A stretch of DNA of 64,000 nucleotides from Rhynchopus sp. YZ270_cl-10 (Eukaryota > Euglenozoa > Diplonemea > Diplonemida > Diplonemidae), in contig OZ037886.1 of NCBI GenBank assembly GCA_964035575.1, positions 434,001-498,000 of the forward strand, read 5' to 3'. The notes beneath the pieces were generated by a model. It did not search any database, was not told where the DNA came from, and was given only the letters and a program-made list of their open reading frames with translations. The position numbers and the translations under genes are program-made. Within the stretch, counting starts at the first letter, position 1. Every line of letters begins with the position of its first letter. Positions 1 to 11,591 of the stretch are shown one piece after another.

Positions 1-824
1 CAGGGTGAATAAGTCACACGAACACAAAAAAAACACACATTTCTCGCCATAAAAATGGGGCGAGAAGGCGATGGTGGTGGTGGGGGGAAATTTGGACCAA
101 GCACACAACACTCTATATTTTTTAGCGCATTTTGTGGGTATCGACAATAATCAGTCCGGCTGTCATTTTATTTTTTCCGGTGCATATTTAAGTACAACAT
201 CTGTTGACACGGCCCTCTGTTCACCTTTTTTTTGGGAGAGCATATTTTTTTTACGACGTAATTGGTGTCTCAGATAATTTTGAAAATCGCACTGGATGTC
301 GGATATTTAAAACTCAGAATCGTATTTTGTCTTTGGGCATTATTTTCGATGCTTTTTATTGATATTCTGGGTAGTAGCTGTCATACGTGACAGGCATCGC
401 ATTTTTTTTTAAACACTTTTGAACAAAGGTTGCAAACCATCAGTTCACAACCCACCCATCTTTAGAAAAAGAGAGAACCAGGGGGGGGAAGGGGGAGGGA
501 GAAAAGTGCATTTTCTGCACTTTACTTTGGAGACAATTATTTTGTATTTTGTCGTATTTTTCTTTGTTTTTTTTTTAGCAAAACATTACAGAGGGTAAGA
601 AATTTGGGTACTAAGTTACCCAGAACATATTATTATTTTACTTTTACTGAAATTAGTGTACATTTTTTTTTGTTTTTTTGGAAAACAAGAGAGATGGGTG
701 GGAAAGCTGCAGCTTTGGTAATGGATTATTCCACAGGTATTTCATTAGTGGAAAAATCGGCAAACCCCTGTTACAGTATGGCGATTGTTGTAGTTTCTTT
801 TTTTGCTATGTCGACAATCGCTTG

Positions 825-1832
825 CAGGGGTGGGCGGGCACCCTGGGGTTTTTTCCATTTTTTTGGATCGGGCACCCAGGTTTTTTCTAAGGATTTTTAC
901 AGGCAATTTTTGGATTTTTCTGAGAACACGCTGCCCCCCTGCCGAAATATGTTCTCGGTTTTCCCTTTTCGGGGGGTTTTTTTTTTGGCCTTTTTCGGGT
1001 TTTCCGAGCTTTTACCCTCACTGTCACGGGGTCATTTTGAAAAAATGGGCAAGTTCTTGGCTGATACACGTTTTGGTCATTACCACCAGCGAGTTGCTTA
1101 GCGGGGTTAAATTGAACTATGATTCTGGACCCACTGTAACGTGAACCGCCCTCGAAATTCAAGAAGGGGTCCTAAACCCGGGCGCGCTACGCGCTACGTG
1201 CACCCCGAATGTTCGGGAGGAATATAAAACGGCGCCGCAGGCGGAAAAAAAATAGGGTACAGTATAAAAAATGCAGCTTTACACCACAAAGCCACTCAGC
1301 GAATCCTTTTTTGCAGAGCAAAAAAGGGAAAATGGCGCCGCAGGCAAATTTTTTTATAAGGTGCAGCCCTGGGCGGCGCGGAATTATTTTCTTTTTCGTT
1401 CCTCAGTGCCGTCAGGGCCTGCCCAAGTGCGCCAACGCAATGCACTTTGCTACCACCGTGGTAGCGAGCACTTGCAGCACTGCAAGAAGCAAGGTTCCCT
1501 CGACGTTTGCAGTCACACGCACCATACTGTATTATTATTTATTCTGTTGTGCGGGAGGTGAAAGGGACGAGACCGAAGGAAGCGGGGTGGAGACTTTTTT
1601 TGTTCATTATGGCTTGGTACCGCACTCCCCGGGCAGAGTGCGAGTTATTCTCAGCCACACGGGGCCCTGCCCGACCCCCCAGACTTTTTCCCCTAAGAAA
1701 AACCCTTAGAAAAATAAATTTTCCCCGTATAAAATCCTTAGAAAAAATAATTTTCCCCCCGTGTAAAATCCTTAGAAAAAATAAAATCAAATCAAAATCG
1801 GGCCCCGGGCACCCACTTTAGGCCCAGGCCTG
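825..1832. mobile_element. Non-autonomous hAT-like DNA transposon (hAT-1)
   Basis: The 1008-bp unit is flanked by a perfect 8-bp direct repeat, atcgcttg, at 817-824 and 1833-1840. It starts CAGGGGTGGGC; its other end, read inward on the minus strand, starts CAGGCCTGGGC. An 8-bp target duplication with CAGG-type ends is the signature of the hAT superfamily. No transposase frame is visible inside. Sub-terminal GGGCACCC motifs recur in inverted orientation near both ends. The interior (about 1231-1345) carries a cassette also present in the larger element at 13561-16733. Confidence 0.8.
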
Positions 1833-1956
1833 ATCGCTTGGGGGTTTTTTTTTTTTTTTTTGGATTTTTTTTTTTTTTTTTGATTGGGAATCGTGCCCCT
1901 TGGGTTCTGTGTTCGACATCAACCCGAGGCTAGAGATTACAGACAAAGAGAAAAGA

Positions 1957-2008
1957 AGAAAACTTGAAAGATGCAATACCATGTATTACCTTTCGTGCAC
2001 CCACATCT
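1957..2008 (+). repeat. Hairpin repeat family E, copy 1
   Basis: Leader GAAAACTTGAAAGATG followed by a stem-loop closed by CACATCT. Family E pairs AGATGAATGTG with CACACATCT. Other plus-strand copies: 8676-8720 (the cleanest), 11350-11391, 11461-11500, 26080-26115, 27347-27382 and 34923-34962. Loops often contain CTCTC with CGTG or ATGC, the core also used by families A and F. Confidence 0.6.
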
Positions 2009-2480
2009 AAATAATGTAACAGACTTAACCTTGGCCTCACCTAGCCACCTTGCAAAAAGAGAAGTTGAAAAAGTGCAAACGCATCGAACATCGTCGGACG
2101 CAGACACTAGACACTACTTCTCAGCTTGGTTGCCAAAACCCCAAAACAAAGGTTGTGTGACGTGTAGGGGGTGGGGGGGGAAGAAAGTGTACAACACAAC
2201 CTCTACACCTTTCCCTACTAAATAAGAAAAAAAAAAAAAAAACTCCACTATTTTACCATTTCTGATAAGAAATTGGGCTTCATGAAAAAAACAAGAATAT
2301 ATTTCGTACTTTTTGGGTGTTCGTTTGTTTGGCTCCCCCAAGGCAGGGGGCCCCTACTTTTGTTGTGTTCTGGTATAAGTACAAGTTCCTTGTGGGCAGA
2401 TAACAATACGAACTGGCTGTGACAGCATCGCACAAGGCACGTTCCCCCTTTTTTTAAAAAGTCCCAGTTTTTTTTTTTTT

Positions 2481-2529
2481 GAAAACTTCTGGTATTAGTG
2501 GACACACCCCGAGGATGAGCTCCACTTAT
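2481..2529 (+). repeat. Hairpin repeat family B, copy 1
   Basis: Poly-T, then GAAAACTT, a TAGTG arm, the conserved centre ACACCCGAGGATGA, and the closing arm CTCCACTA. TAGTG pairs with CACTA. Better copies: 16777-16825, 24349-24390, 24769-24840, 52629-52677 and 59312-59358. Degenerate copies: 8776-8831, 19669-19719 and 48309-48370. All read on the plus strand. Confidence 0.65.
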
Positions 2530-2720
2530 CCTATTTGTTTCTAGTATTGTACTGTACTTTCCCCTGCAAAAATGACTCGCACTTATCCAGGCGTAATAAG
2601 GTGAAGTTGAGAGTGCAAAAAAAAAAAAAAAACCGCCTCTGGACGCAGGCACTGAAACCCTCCGTGTTAATAACAGAATACTTCAACGGTGAAAATGATT
2701 CAATAAATAAAAAAGAAAGC

Positions 2721-2765
2721 TGGAAATGCAAACGCCTCACCGCACATCGACGGACGCAGGCACTA
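2721..2765 (+). repeat. Hairpin repeat family D, short form
   Basis: The pattern is leader GTTGAAAGTGCAAACGCC, then CACCG..CATCGGACGCAGGCAC, where GTGC pairs with GCAC. Short-form copies (first hairpin only): 2061-2108, 2603-2654 (with a poly-A run inside), 8050-8097, 8919-8957, 9017-9055, 36049-36096 and 41141-41187. Long forms with a second hairpin are at 22772-22873, 27881-27990, 35029-35135 and 51820-51886. All are on the plus strand. Confidence 0.65.
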
Positions 2766-4686
2766 CATAAAGAAGGAACGTATGTTGAGCACTTCGTCCC
2801 TGCAACAGACAGATAGAGGGATTTTTTTTTTTTTTTTTTTTTTTACTGGTTTTCTTCCTTGCTTTCGTATTTTTTGTTTTCTTTATCTATGTGGATCCCC
2901 CCCAGTGAACCGTTTGGGACCCCGCTCTGCCGTGGCAGTCGTGGTTAGCGTTGTCATGTTTGTCTGTAGCACACAAGTAAGAAGAGAGACTCTAGGTCTC
3001 ATTGGCGTCTGTTTCTCAAAAGTTTGGTTGTTGTTCTACTCTTGTGGGTTGCCGTTAAACGGAAGCGCCTCCCCACTTACCACGAAAATCGGGGGGAACA
3101 TACAGGCTGCACAGATCTCCCCCCACTATGTGGCAGTCGAGCCTTGTTGGATTTTTTTTTTTTTGATTTTTTGATCGTTGTTTAAAGTCACGCTTAAGCG
3201 TTTTGAACCCTTTTGAAAGCGGTCTGTTTATCAAAAAAAAAAAAAAGGAAAAGTTTGGGTACATAAAAAGTGAAGTTGAGAGTGCAAATATCTCGGGACA
3301 AAAACAAAAAATCCTCCCCCTCCCTCCAGGCGGTGTTGTCTCCCCTAATGATCTCTGATAGGAGTACATTAGAATATGAACTATCTCGTCCACCACATGG
3401 CGACATGGCGGGCCAGTCAGGAGGACTACTAGTGGAGCTGGTCGTAACGAATGCTGAACTAGTAGTGTTCCTGGTGCAACACTAGTCGTAAAACACTGTT
3501 CATTTGGAGTACTCGCAACTGCTCGTAGTCCCCCTGATAAGTCCGCCCATGCATAAACCCCCAAAACCCTACCCCATAACTACCCTCCCACATTTTTCCA
3601 CTGACTTTCTTTAACTTTAGGAAGGGAATGGGTTTTATCCAGGGAAATAGCTACAGGCGAATTATGCGAATTCGGATTCATAATTCTGGAATTTTGGAGG
3701 AGAAAAAAAAAAACGAAAAAAAAAAAAGGGTTTGAGCACTTTTGGGCCTCAGATGACTGGCATCCGGTAATTATTTTGCCCCGCAAAATAAAAATAGAGC
3801 TTGCATTGTGTCTAAGGGAATACCTTTGAAGCAAACTCACCCTTCGCCTCTCCACTCTGTGGCTGGCTGGGGCGCGAAGCGCACGACAACCGGGATTTTT
3901 CCTCCCTCCGCTCCCCGCATCATTCCTTTGGAGAAAACCCCAAAGCTATTTCCCTGGTTTTGTATCGATGCCACAAAAAGAAAGGAACAAAAAAGGGAAG
4001 GGGGTAACAAAAGGTTGCACGTTGCTAACGTGCAGACCCGACCCCCAGGATACAAAAAGACTCAGTTCCTAAACCAAAAAAGAAGAAGAAGAAGAAGAAG
4101 AAGAAGAGAAAATGCCTCAACTGCGGCTATCGACCTTTGTTAAGTATTGTGGGGGAAAAGAGGAAAACGTTGGTTAAGATGAACCTAAGAACAGGAGTCA
4201 TCTACCTTAAAGGAAACTTGAAGATGTACAGTATGTATTTTTCCTTTTCAGATGCATTCACACATCTGAATGAAAAAAAAAAAAGAAAAGAAAAGAAAAA
4301 AACTTGAAAGTGCTGAGCGCTCTTGAATTATACAAGTGCGGCTATCACCAAAAGGCAAGAAAGAAAGTGAAACTTTGAATTGAATCACCCACACCTCGAA
4401 TCTGTAAAAAGTAGGGTAAAATTTGAAAAGGTGTACCTCTGACAGTGTGTACATCTTTTCAAAAAAAGAATTTTTAAGAAAAGAAAAGAAATACGCTTGG
4501 CAATATTGACTAAAAGATTTGCAGCACTGGGCTGAAGAAACCGAGAACAGAAAAAGGGGTACTTTTTTTTGGGGGGGGGGGTTTTTTTTGAAACTTGGCT
4601 GGAATAATATAGTGAAGGGAGCAGAATTCCCGGGGGGGTGGGGGGTGGGCGAACGGAAGTTGGAGGGGCTGGTGAGGGGGGGAAAA

Positions 4687-4748
4687 AGTAGAGTTGAAAT
4701 ACAAAGCCCTCTCGTTGACAGTGTACCTTGGTATGACCGGCTGTACCG
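4687..4748 (+). repeat. Hairpin repeat family F, copy 1
   Basis: Leader AGAGTTGAAATACAAAGCC, loop CTCTCGT, then GACAGTGTACC, followed by a second small stem in which GGTA pairs with TACC. Other copies: 10591-10625 (partial), 57895-57962 (with the second stem) and 60097-60137 (inside the HECT gene's longest intron). Confidence 0.6.
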
Positions 4749-5450
4749 GGGGGTGGACACCCAAAACATGCAGTCCTACATCCATTTTCGTGGTTTGCAT
4801 CTGAAAAAAAAAGAGAAATCGGTTGAAAGGCGATCCTTAGCATTTACTCATGGCCAGCACAAAACCACTCAAATATTTAATCATAATTGAACGCACTTTT
4901 TTGCACTATTTGTGATTTCTTATTTTTTTGAAAAATCTGATAAAAAATGGACCTATTTTTGTCCACTGCGGTTTATCGGACTTTTTTTGTTTACTTTTGT
5001 TTTGCATTTTTTTTTAATATACTTTATCTGATGGATTGTTGAAATAGCGGGAGTTGCCATCTGGCGCAATATCCCGCATTCTATTTGAAAGAAAGAGAGA
5101 GAAAAAAAAATCAATAATCTGAGACACGCAAAAGTCTCAGAAAACTAATTTGTTGAAATTTTCTGGCTTTTTCTGAACTTTTCCCAGCTACTTTTCTGGT
5201 CGAGTAGCTCACTTTTCTGGTCGAGTAGCCGACTTTTCTGATCGAGTAGCTATTTTCACTTTTCTGGTGTATGAGTAGGTTTTCTGGGTGGGAGACTCGA
5301 TTCTGGGTACAGTGGTGTGTCTGGGCACCCAGGTACCTGGGTACTGGTGTATTTTCGGCCCAGGGCCCAGGTACCCAGGTACACGGTACACTGGTGTACA
5401 AGGAAAAAAGTCGTGAAAGAGCAACCACAGCTCCACATGACAAACACAAA

Positions 5451-5767
5451 AGTGTCCAGTCACGTGGGGCATTCATGCACTGAGGAGATAATGATCCAAC
5501 AATTTACAAGAAAGATTACTTAACCTACTGCTGGAAGTGCCAGGTCGTAGTAACACACAAAGTGTGCCTCCGTTCGGGAATACCGGATATTCTAGAGACC
5601 AAAAAGGCCTCTTCCGCTAGTCAAGCTATAACCGAATGAACGGCCCAAGACCCCCGTGGAGAAGTTAAATGTTGTAATGCTATCAAGTACAAACTGCGAC
5701 CACTGTCTTACCCTCCTCAATGCATGGTGGAAGATGTCTTTGACAACAAATATCCTGTACCCAGGTA
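5451..5767 (+). repeat. Long dispersed repeat R1, copy 1
   Basis: A 317-bp segment repeated almost exactly, in inverted orientation, at 50301-50619; by eye I count only about half a dozen differences. It ends at a CCCAGGTAC motif, and a cluster of CCCAGGTACC motifs lies just upstream at 5328-5398. About 60 codons read open in both copies, but without a convincing start, so I do not call a gene. It matches no RNA gene I recognise. Confidence 0.75.
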
Positions 5768-5875
5768 CACAGATAAAACCCGTTAAAATTGTGTGTAAAA
5801 GTTCCTCAAAGCCAGAAAATTTCAACAAAGCCCTGTTTTCACCTCCCAAAAAGTCGTTTTCTCTTGATTCGTGAT

Positions 5876-5927
5876 TTCTGAGTGTGCACTCGTGCCCTGC
5901 GGGCACTCGTGCACACTCAGAAAACAC
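5876..5927. repeat. Imperfect foldback around TGC loop
   Basis: CTGAGTGTGCACTCGTGCCC, a TGC loop, then a near-complement ending CACACTCAG. A related fragment (TGAGTGTGCGCTCAG followed by AAGAAAACGACTTTTTCTG) lies at about 34070-34120. Confidence 0.5.
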
Positions 5928-5985
5928 TCATCAAGAAAACGACTTTTCTGGTCGGTAAAAAATAGCTATTTGAATTTTTATTTTA

Positions 5986-6600
5986 TTTTTTTATCGTGCA
6001 ATTTTTGACTCGTGTACAAATCCTTCAGGAAGAACCAAAAATTATAATCTGGGAGCGTGTAATTATTACCAAGCGTGTAATTATGAATCGTTAGCGATTT
6101 GCGACCAAAAATGTCAGCCGTGTAATTATGGGTAATAATTACACGCTCAAACCCACTTTTGGTGATCCTAAGTCGCCAAAGGGAAAGGGACTCTGCAAAA
6201 ATTTTTTTTCCCCCTATAAGGGTTAATTTCGACGATTTGAGCCCATTCAAAGCAAAATTTGACCCATTTGAGCAGTTCTAGGCCCCTCAAACACGTTTTT
6301 GATTATCCGCCAAAAAAAAAAAATCCCGGAAAAACACACCGGAAACCTCAACTTCACGCTTCGCATCGTCCAAGGATAGACAGTTGTTACCAACTTGTTG
6401 AAATGTGATTCCCAACCCCAAACCAAGAATGATCACAAATAATTATACCCTCTCCCACTTTTTCGGTTCAACATCCATACTTCGGCACATTTCCCATACA
6501 CCCCACATACACCCTCCCATCATCGACATACAGTGACTGGAGGGTGACGGGGACTCGCCGGATTTGTACACTCGTCAAAAATTGCACGATAAAAAAAAAA
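5986..6600. mobile_element. MITE-like element with ~38-bp terminal inverted repeats
   Basis: The left end, ATCGTGCAATTTTTGAC then GTGTACAAATCC, is repeated in inverted orientation at 6560-6600 with only a couple of mismatches. The interior has no coding potential and several TGTAATTA motifs. No clear target-site duplication could be assigned because both flanks are A/T runs. Confidence 0.65.
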
Positions 6601-6636
6601 CTAATTATGTGAAATTATTACCAGATAATTACACTT

Positions 6637-6717
6637 AGGTGTGTTTTTTGTCACTTGTTCCCTAAACCCACTCGCTTCGCTCGTGGGTTTAGGTCACTCG
6701 TGACAAAAAACACACCT
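6637..6717. repeat. Near-perfect 81-bp foldback
   Basis: The arms run AGGTGTGTTTTTTGTCAC to GTGACAAAAAACACACCT around a second stem, CTAAACCCAC to GTGGGTTTAG, with a CTTCG-type loop. Flanking TAATTACAC and GTGTAATTA extend the pairing to about 6626-6728. Confidence 0.75.
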
Positions 6718-7841
6718 GCGTGTAATTATGGGGTAATAATTACCCAATAATTATATATATTATTTTTTGAAACGTTGATGTTCTGCAATACGTGTTATAA
6801 CCACCTCTCCCCTCCCTCCCCGCGTCGGAAGAGTTAGAGTTGTTCGCAGTATCCACAAGAAACGCAACATTTGAAAAAAACCGAATATAAAAAAAAAAAC
6901 AAAAATCTGAACCTATTTTTTTTTTTTTTTTGGTACCTTTGTATTCTGTTATTTATTTTTCAATAAGATTTAAGTGTGTAATTGTATTTTTTTTTTTTGT
7001 GGGGGGGGGGAAAGCCGGGAGTTATTATTATTCAGGGAATGGGTGGAAGGGTTCTTTGGGGGGTGGGACGTTTGTTTTTTTTGTTTTGTTTTGAACAAAA
7101 GAAGGGAACAAAAGAATGGGTGTGGGACGGGGGAGGGGGTCTTTTTCTTTTGTGCAAAATGTCATGAAAACAGCACAATTTTTTTTCCCCCTTAGCCTGG
7201 GGGTGGGATAGGGTCTGTAAAGTGACAGCAACGCCGTCTCTTCTTCTCATTATTTTACATTTTCCCCCCTTTTTTTTTTTTTACTTGTTACTAGCCCTGG
7301 CGGCACGTGTTGTTCTGTGTGGGCTAGCCGGGTCTTGCGATCCGACTGGTACCTCTTTTACTCGTTGAGCGGGTTGACACATAGTGTGAGCACCTCCCCT
7401 ATCCCTGGCCGCTGTGGGGGCACAGACAGCACACCTTTCCCCAGGGTGTCCTTTTTTTTCTTTTTTTTTTTTGATAATGGCTCAGTGCATCTGCCACGAA
7501 AGCGATACACCATTTTTTTTTTATTTTGCTGTTGCATCGATGATCACCAGTCCGAAGACGGGTTCTGTACAACAAAGTCGCCCGAAGGCTAATGAATTTC
7601 AAAACTTTTTTTTTTTTCGTTTCCTTTTTTTTTGTAGAACACCTGTCTTTCGAACAAAAAGACCCATTACTGCTTCTACAGCAGATGGTGTGGTGAGCTG
7701 TGTCAGTTTTACCAAGTTCTTTTATTTCATGTACACCAGAAGTGTATCAAATACCATTTCTCCCTCAAGGGAAAAGTTGGAACGATCACAAACATCTCGG
7801 CGCTTAGGCACCCAAAAAAAAAAAGAAATTTTGAGTACTTT

Positions 7842-7911
7842 GGTGTGGTCGAAGGAGGGTGGTTTCGCACTTCTTGTGTACTTTGTGCACCCCCCGATTC
7901 AGCCACACCAA
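7842..7911. repeat. Small foldback, TGTGGCTGAA family, copy 1
   Basis: Ends GGTGTGGTCGAA and TTCAGCCACACC enclose GGGTGG..CACCCCCC and a CACTTCTTG core. A related copy is at 34125-34179 (TGTGGCTGAA to TTCAGCCACA). The longer element at 57991-58857 has similar ends. Confidence 0.55.
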
Positions 7912-8219
7912 ACTTGATACTTCAAGTGTTTTAAGCAGGGTGTTAACGAAATTTCAAACTTTCCGGCAAAATTTCGGATTCCGGCAACCGGAACTAAATT
8001 AGCTAACAGCCTGGTTTGAAGCGTTCAAAAAAAAATAAAATAAAAATGAGAAGTTGAAAGTGCAAACGCCTCACCGTTCATCGGCAGACGCAGACACAAA
8101 AAAAAAAAAAAAAAAAAAAAACTAAAGAAAAAGGGGCACTTCAAGTATTTTTGACATTACGATATGGTTGGAAAATACTGTGCAAATATTGTTTTTTTCT
8201 TGATTGATTTTTTTTCTTT

Positions 8220-8282
8220 GATAAATTGTTGGAGTAGTGTAGTTGCCTCGGTTGTGTTGCCACAGTTGTGCAATCTCCACTG
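8220..8282 (+). repeat. Hairpin repeat family C, copy 1
   Basis: GATAAATTGTTGGAGTAGTG, then TAGTTGCC, CGGTTGTGTTGCCACAG, TTGTGCAATCTCCACTG. TTGGAG pairs with CTCCA and GTTGC with GCAAT. Near-identical copies: 26538-26599 (in an intron) and 48108-48168. A shorter one is at 38087-38132. Confidence 0.7.
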
Positions 8283-9202
8283 TCTTTTTTTTTTTTGTTA
8301 GATTTTGTTGGTGGTATGTTAACTTTGTGGTACCCCCGAGTACGTGTATAAGGGGGTGCGGGGGGGGTGTGAATGGGTTTTTGATATGTTTGCTTTGGGA
8401 TCTTGGTTTTTTTTTTTGTTTTTTTTTTTTGCAGGGTGATTGCTCTTGTTCTTTGTGGGGTGCGAGTGGGGTGGGGTGGGGGTGGGGTATTTGAGTGATA
8501 AAATAAAATGTGAAGCACAGCAAAATCAAAATTGTGAGGGGTCAAAATAAAAAAAAAACTATTTTTCTGCAGTTCTGATTGGAAACCGTAGTACCGTCTA
8601 CAAAAAAAAGGAAGCACGTGTATAAGGGATGGCGGGGCGGGTTTAGGGAGACACTCTCCGTGTGCGTGAGAAAGAAGAAAACTTGAAAGATGAATGTGCT
8701 CTCATGCAACACACATCTCCAAAGAAATGTTACGGAGGTTTTGTGTCGGGGAAATATGACTCTGGGAATTTTTTTTTTTGGAAGCTTAGGAACATTTGGT
8801 GACACTACACCCGAGAAAGTGATCCACTATTAAAAAAACTGTTTTCTTTGAGGACCTACCCAAACCCCCCAGATCTTGACATTTTTGTATCACCAAAAAG
8901 TAAAACCCCTTGAAAAAAGGTTGAAAAAGTGCAAACACCTCTGCGGATGCAGGCACCTAAAAATAAGAAAGGCTTTCAGGATTATCCTTTGCTTAGTTAC
9001 ATTTGGGGAAAGTGATGTTGATAATGTGCGGACATCTTGTGGACGCAGGCACGTGCAAAAAAAAGGGGGGGGGGAAAGGGAAAAGAAGAAAAAAGAAAAA
9101 AAAACTCTGAATGACCCAACCCCCCTATGAGTGAATCCCATGTCCTTTTGGAATTGTCTCTATGTTTTCTTTTTGTTTGGTTTGACAAATCAACTCATAG
9201 CA

Positions 9203-9279
9203 AATTTGGTGCTCCGGGAGGGGTCGATATTGACAGGTCGTTGACAGGTCGTTGACCGACTTCCGAAAGCACCAAAATT
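9203..9279. repeat. 77-bp TIR mini-element, copy 1
   Basis: Ends AATTTGGTGCTCCGGGAG and CTTCCGAAAGCACCAAAATT bound a core with direct TTGACAGGTCG repeats. A second copy lies at 52353-52430 with few differences. Confidence 0.7.
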
Positions 9280-11591
9280 GGTTCTTTTTTTTTTTGCTTT
9301 TAATTTTGCTTTTTTTTTAACGTTGAGATCTGTGTCGATGCATTTTTTTCTTCAAAGAGGAAGAAGAAAAAAATACGGAACAACAGCTGTCTGTGCAGCT
9401 TTTTGTAATATCAGTTATCATGTGGCAAGTGGATTTATTTAGCGCAGTTTTTTTTTTTTTTTGAGGTATTTTTAATTTTTGAAAAGACACAAAAAAGGGG
9501 GGATACGAGAAAGCAAAAAAGGGTGAAAGAAACTTTTTTTTTTGGGGGGATGGAAGGAACGGCGGATATACAGAACAGTGAACGAAATAGGCGAGCAAAA
9601 AATAAAAAATAAGCGTGAATGTTGAAAGTGAAAAAAAAAAAAAAAGCTGGAAAATAAGGTTTTGTCTCTACAGACACACGACAACCAGCCCCCCTCATCT
9701 CCCTTTACTCAATTCGTACTGAATTGCGTGACAGGGAGGGGTACTTCATGTTGTTTTTTTTTCCTGTTTGTTTTTGTTTTGTTTGGTACTTCACTGCGAT
9801 CAAAAAAGAAGAAAAAAGTCAGGATTGCAAATAAAATTAGAGAAAAGCAGAGCTTTGAGCGGCTCCTACTCTATTCATACAATACAGCGAGGGCTAGTAT
9901 GCCTGGAAAATGGCCTAGAATAGAAAATATATCTGAGGCGTGGGCTGAGGGGGTACAAAGTATTCCTGAGTACGCCTCAACCAACGCCCGAGTATTTTTT
10001 TTTATCCGGCCTTAGCGAGGCCGACTTAGCCTCGTTGCACTGTAGGTCTATTACAATATTTCGAAGTGGGTGTATTGTGCACTTCGTTTTAAAACATCCC
10101 TTAGAGCAAATAAAACACATTTCATAATAAAAAAAAAGAAAATTTGGCAAGCAAGTCAGCCCCTCTCGGTACTGAGCTACCCCCTTTTTTTGGAGGAAGA
10201 AAAAAAAAATACTCATGTCTGTTGCCTACAGAGTGAAGACATCTTCAGATGACTGTCACTACAACCAAGGACACATAGGGGGATGGAAGTGCAAAAAAAA
10301 AGGCACCACAGAAGAAAGAAAATATTAACAAAACAGGATACGGTGGATATTTGAAATACTGGTGTTGTGTTCTGTTTGCTGACTTAGGGGGTGGTGTTTT
10401 TTTCCCGCTTTTTTTTTTTTGACACCTTGTAGTTGTATTAGTAGCCATGGCTAAGGGGAGTTTACTTATGTACAGAAGTATTAAAAAAAACATCATTTGG
10501 GTGGCGAGAGAGGAGGACATCACAACACATATCACACATATCACATGCGTCGTCTTTTCTGCATTGCGTTTTGGGGGAAAAATGTGAATCGACATAAAAA
10601 GCCCTCACGACAATGTACCTTGCTGTGTGTGTTACTGTGGGTACTGGGTTAACAACCAACAGTGTAATAACCATACATGGTTATAACACCGTAAACGCGT
10701 TTCCCACCCCGCATACACACGTATGGGCCCGAACAACCGGTTTTTGGGTGGTTTTTGCCATAAACGCCTGGTATATGACCGGTGTACCTAACCCTGCAAG
10801 CTACATCTATTCCGAGCAGGGCTTTCAACCAGAGACAAAGTCTGCACACTGTTTTTGTCTAGGTAAACATTTTTTTTGATCACCCGGAATATTTTTTTCC
10901 CCCCTCTTTGTGGAATGCTTTTAGGGTTACCGGCTGAATGGTTTGTGATGTACTAATTTCCTCGCCACCCCAATTTATCGCAGGGGCTCTTTAATATGTA
11001 CCCTTGCTGGGGAAAAAATAAGGAGAAAAATACGAAAGGAAAGACGTTTGAAGGACACATAAACATCGGGGAACACACACACACAAAATCCTTTCAAACG
11101 AGATGGCGGAAACGCAAAGAAGGGTCTTTTGTTTGCTAGAGTTGTGAAAACAAAACGAAAGAGAAAAAAAAAAATAGAGAAAAACAATGGTAAGATGAAC
11201 CTAAGTCCGCTCAGGGCTTTGACACCTTTTAATCACAATCAAAAAATGCGATTTGAAATACAAAAAACGTCCCTTTTGACAGTATTCTCAAATCAGATCA
11301 AAATGAAAAATAGTCTTTATAATGGTATTTGACGAAAAAAATTTCAAAAACTTTGAAAGATGCAATATGCATCTCGTGCACACATATCTTCAAAAAACCC
11401 CCCCACTTTGTTTGTCACTAATAATTATGATGATACACGCCCCAAAAAAAAAAGTAACAAAAAGATGAATGCACTTAATAGCACACACAACCATCTTTTT
11501 TCAAGGGTCAGAATGGGTCCAAAAAAACAAAACAGTTCTCACATTCCCCCCCCCCCAATCCCTATTGAATATCATCAAAAAACCCCTTTTT

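Larger units (their letters stand above)
1..11591. other. Gene-free, repeat-rich spacer
   Basis: No open frame in this stretch looks like a protein: the long ones are translations of poly-T, poly-A or simple purine/pyrimidine tracts rich in Phe or Lys. It holds a hAT-like element, a long-TIR element, several perfect foldbacks, and copies of hairpin families A-F. Weak A-family copies are near 4170 and 11180. An (AAG)n microsatellite lies at about 4081-4108. Confidence 0.7.

Noticed and set aside
5520-5600. Possible 5S rRNA (GGGAATACCGG in R1)
   Set aside because: The short match is not accompanied by the other conserved 5S blocks in the right order.
5592-5767. Shared ~60-codon frame in both R1 copies
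   Set aside because: Similarity is explained by near-identity of the DNA; there is no conserved start or upstream coding sequence, and changes are not clearly synonymous.
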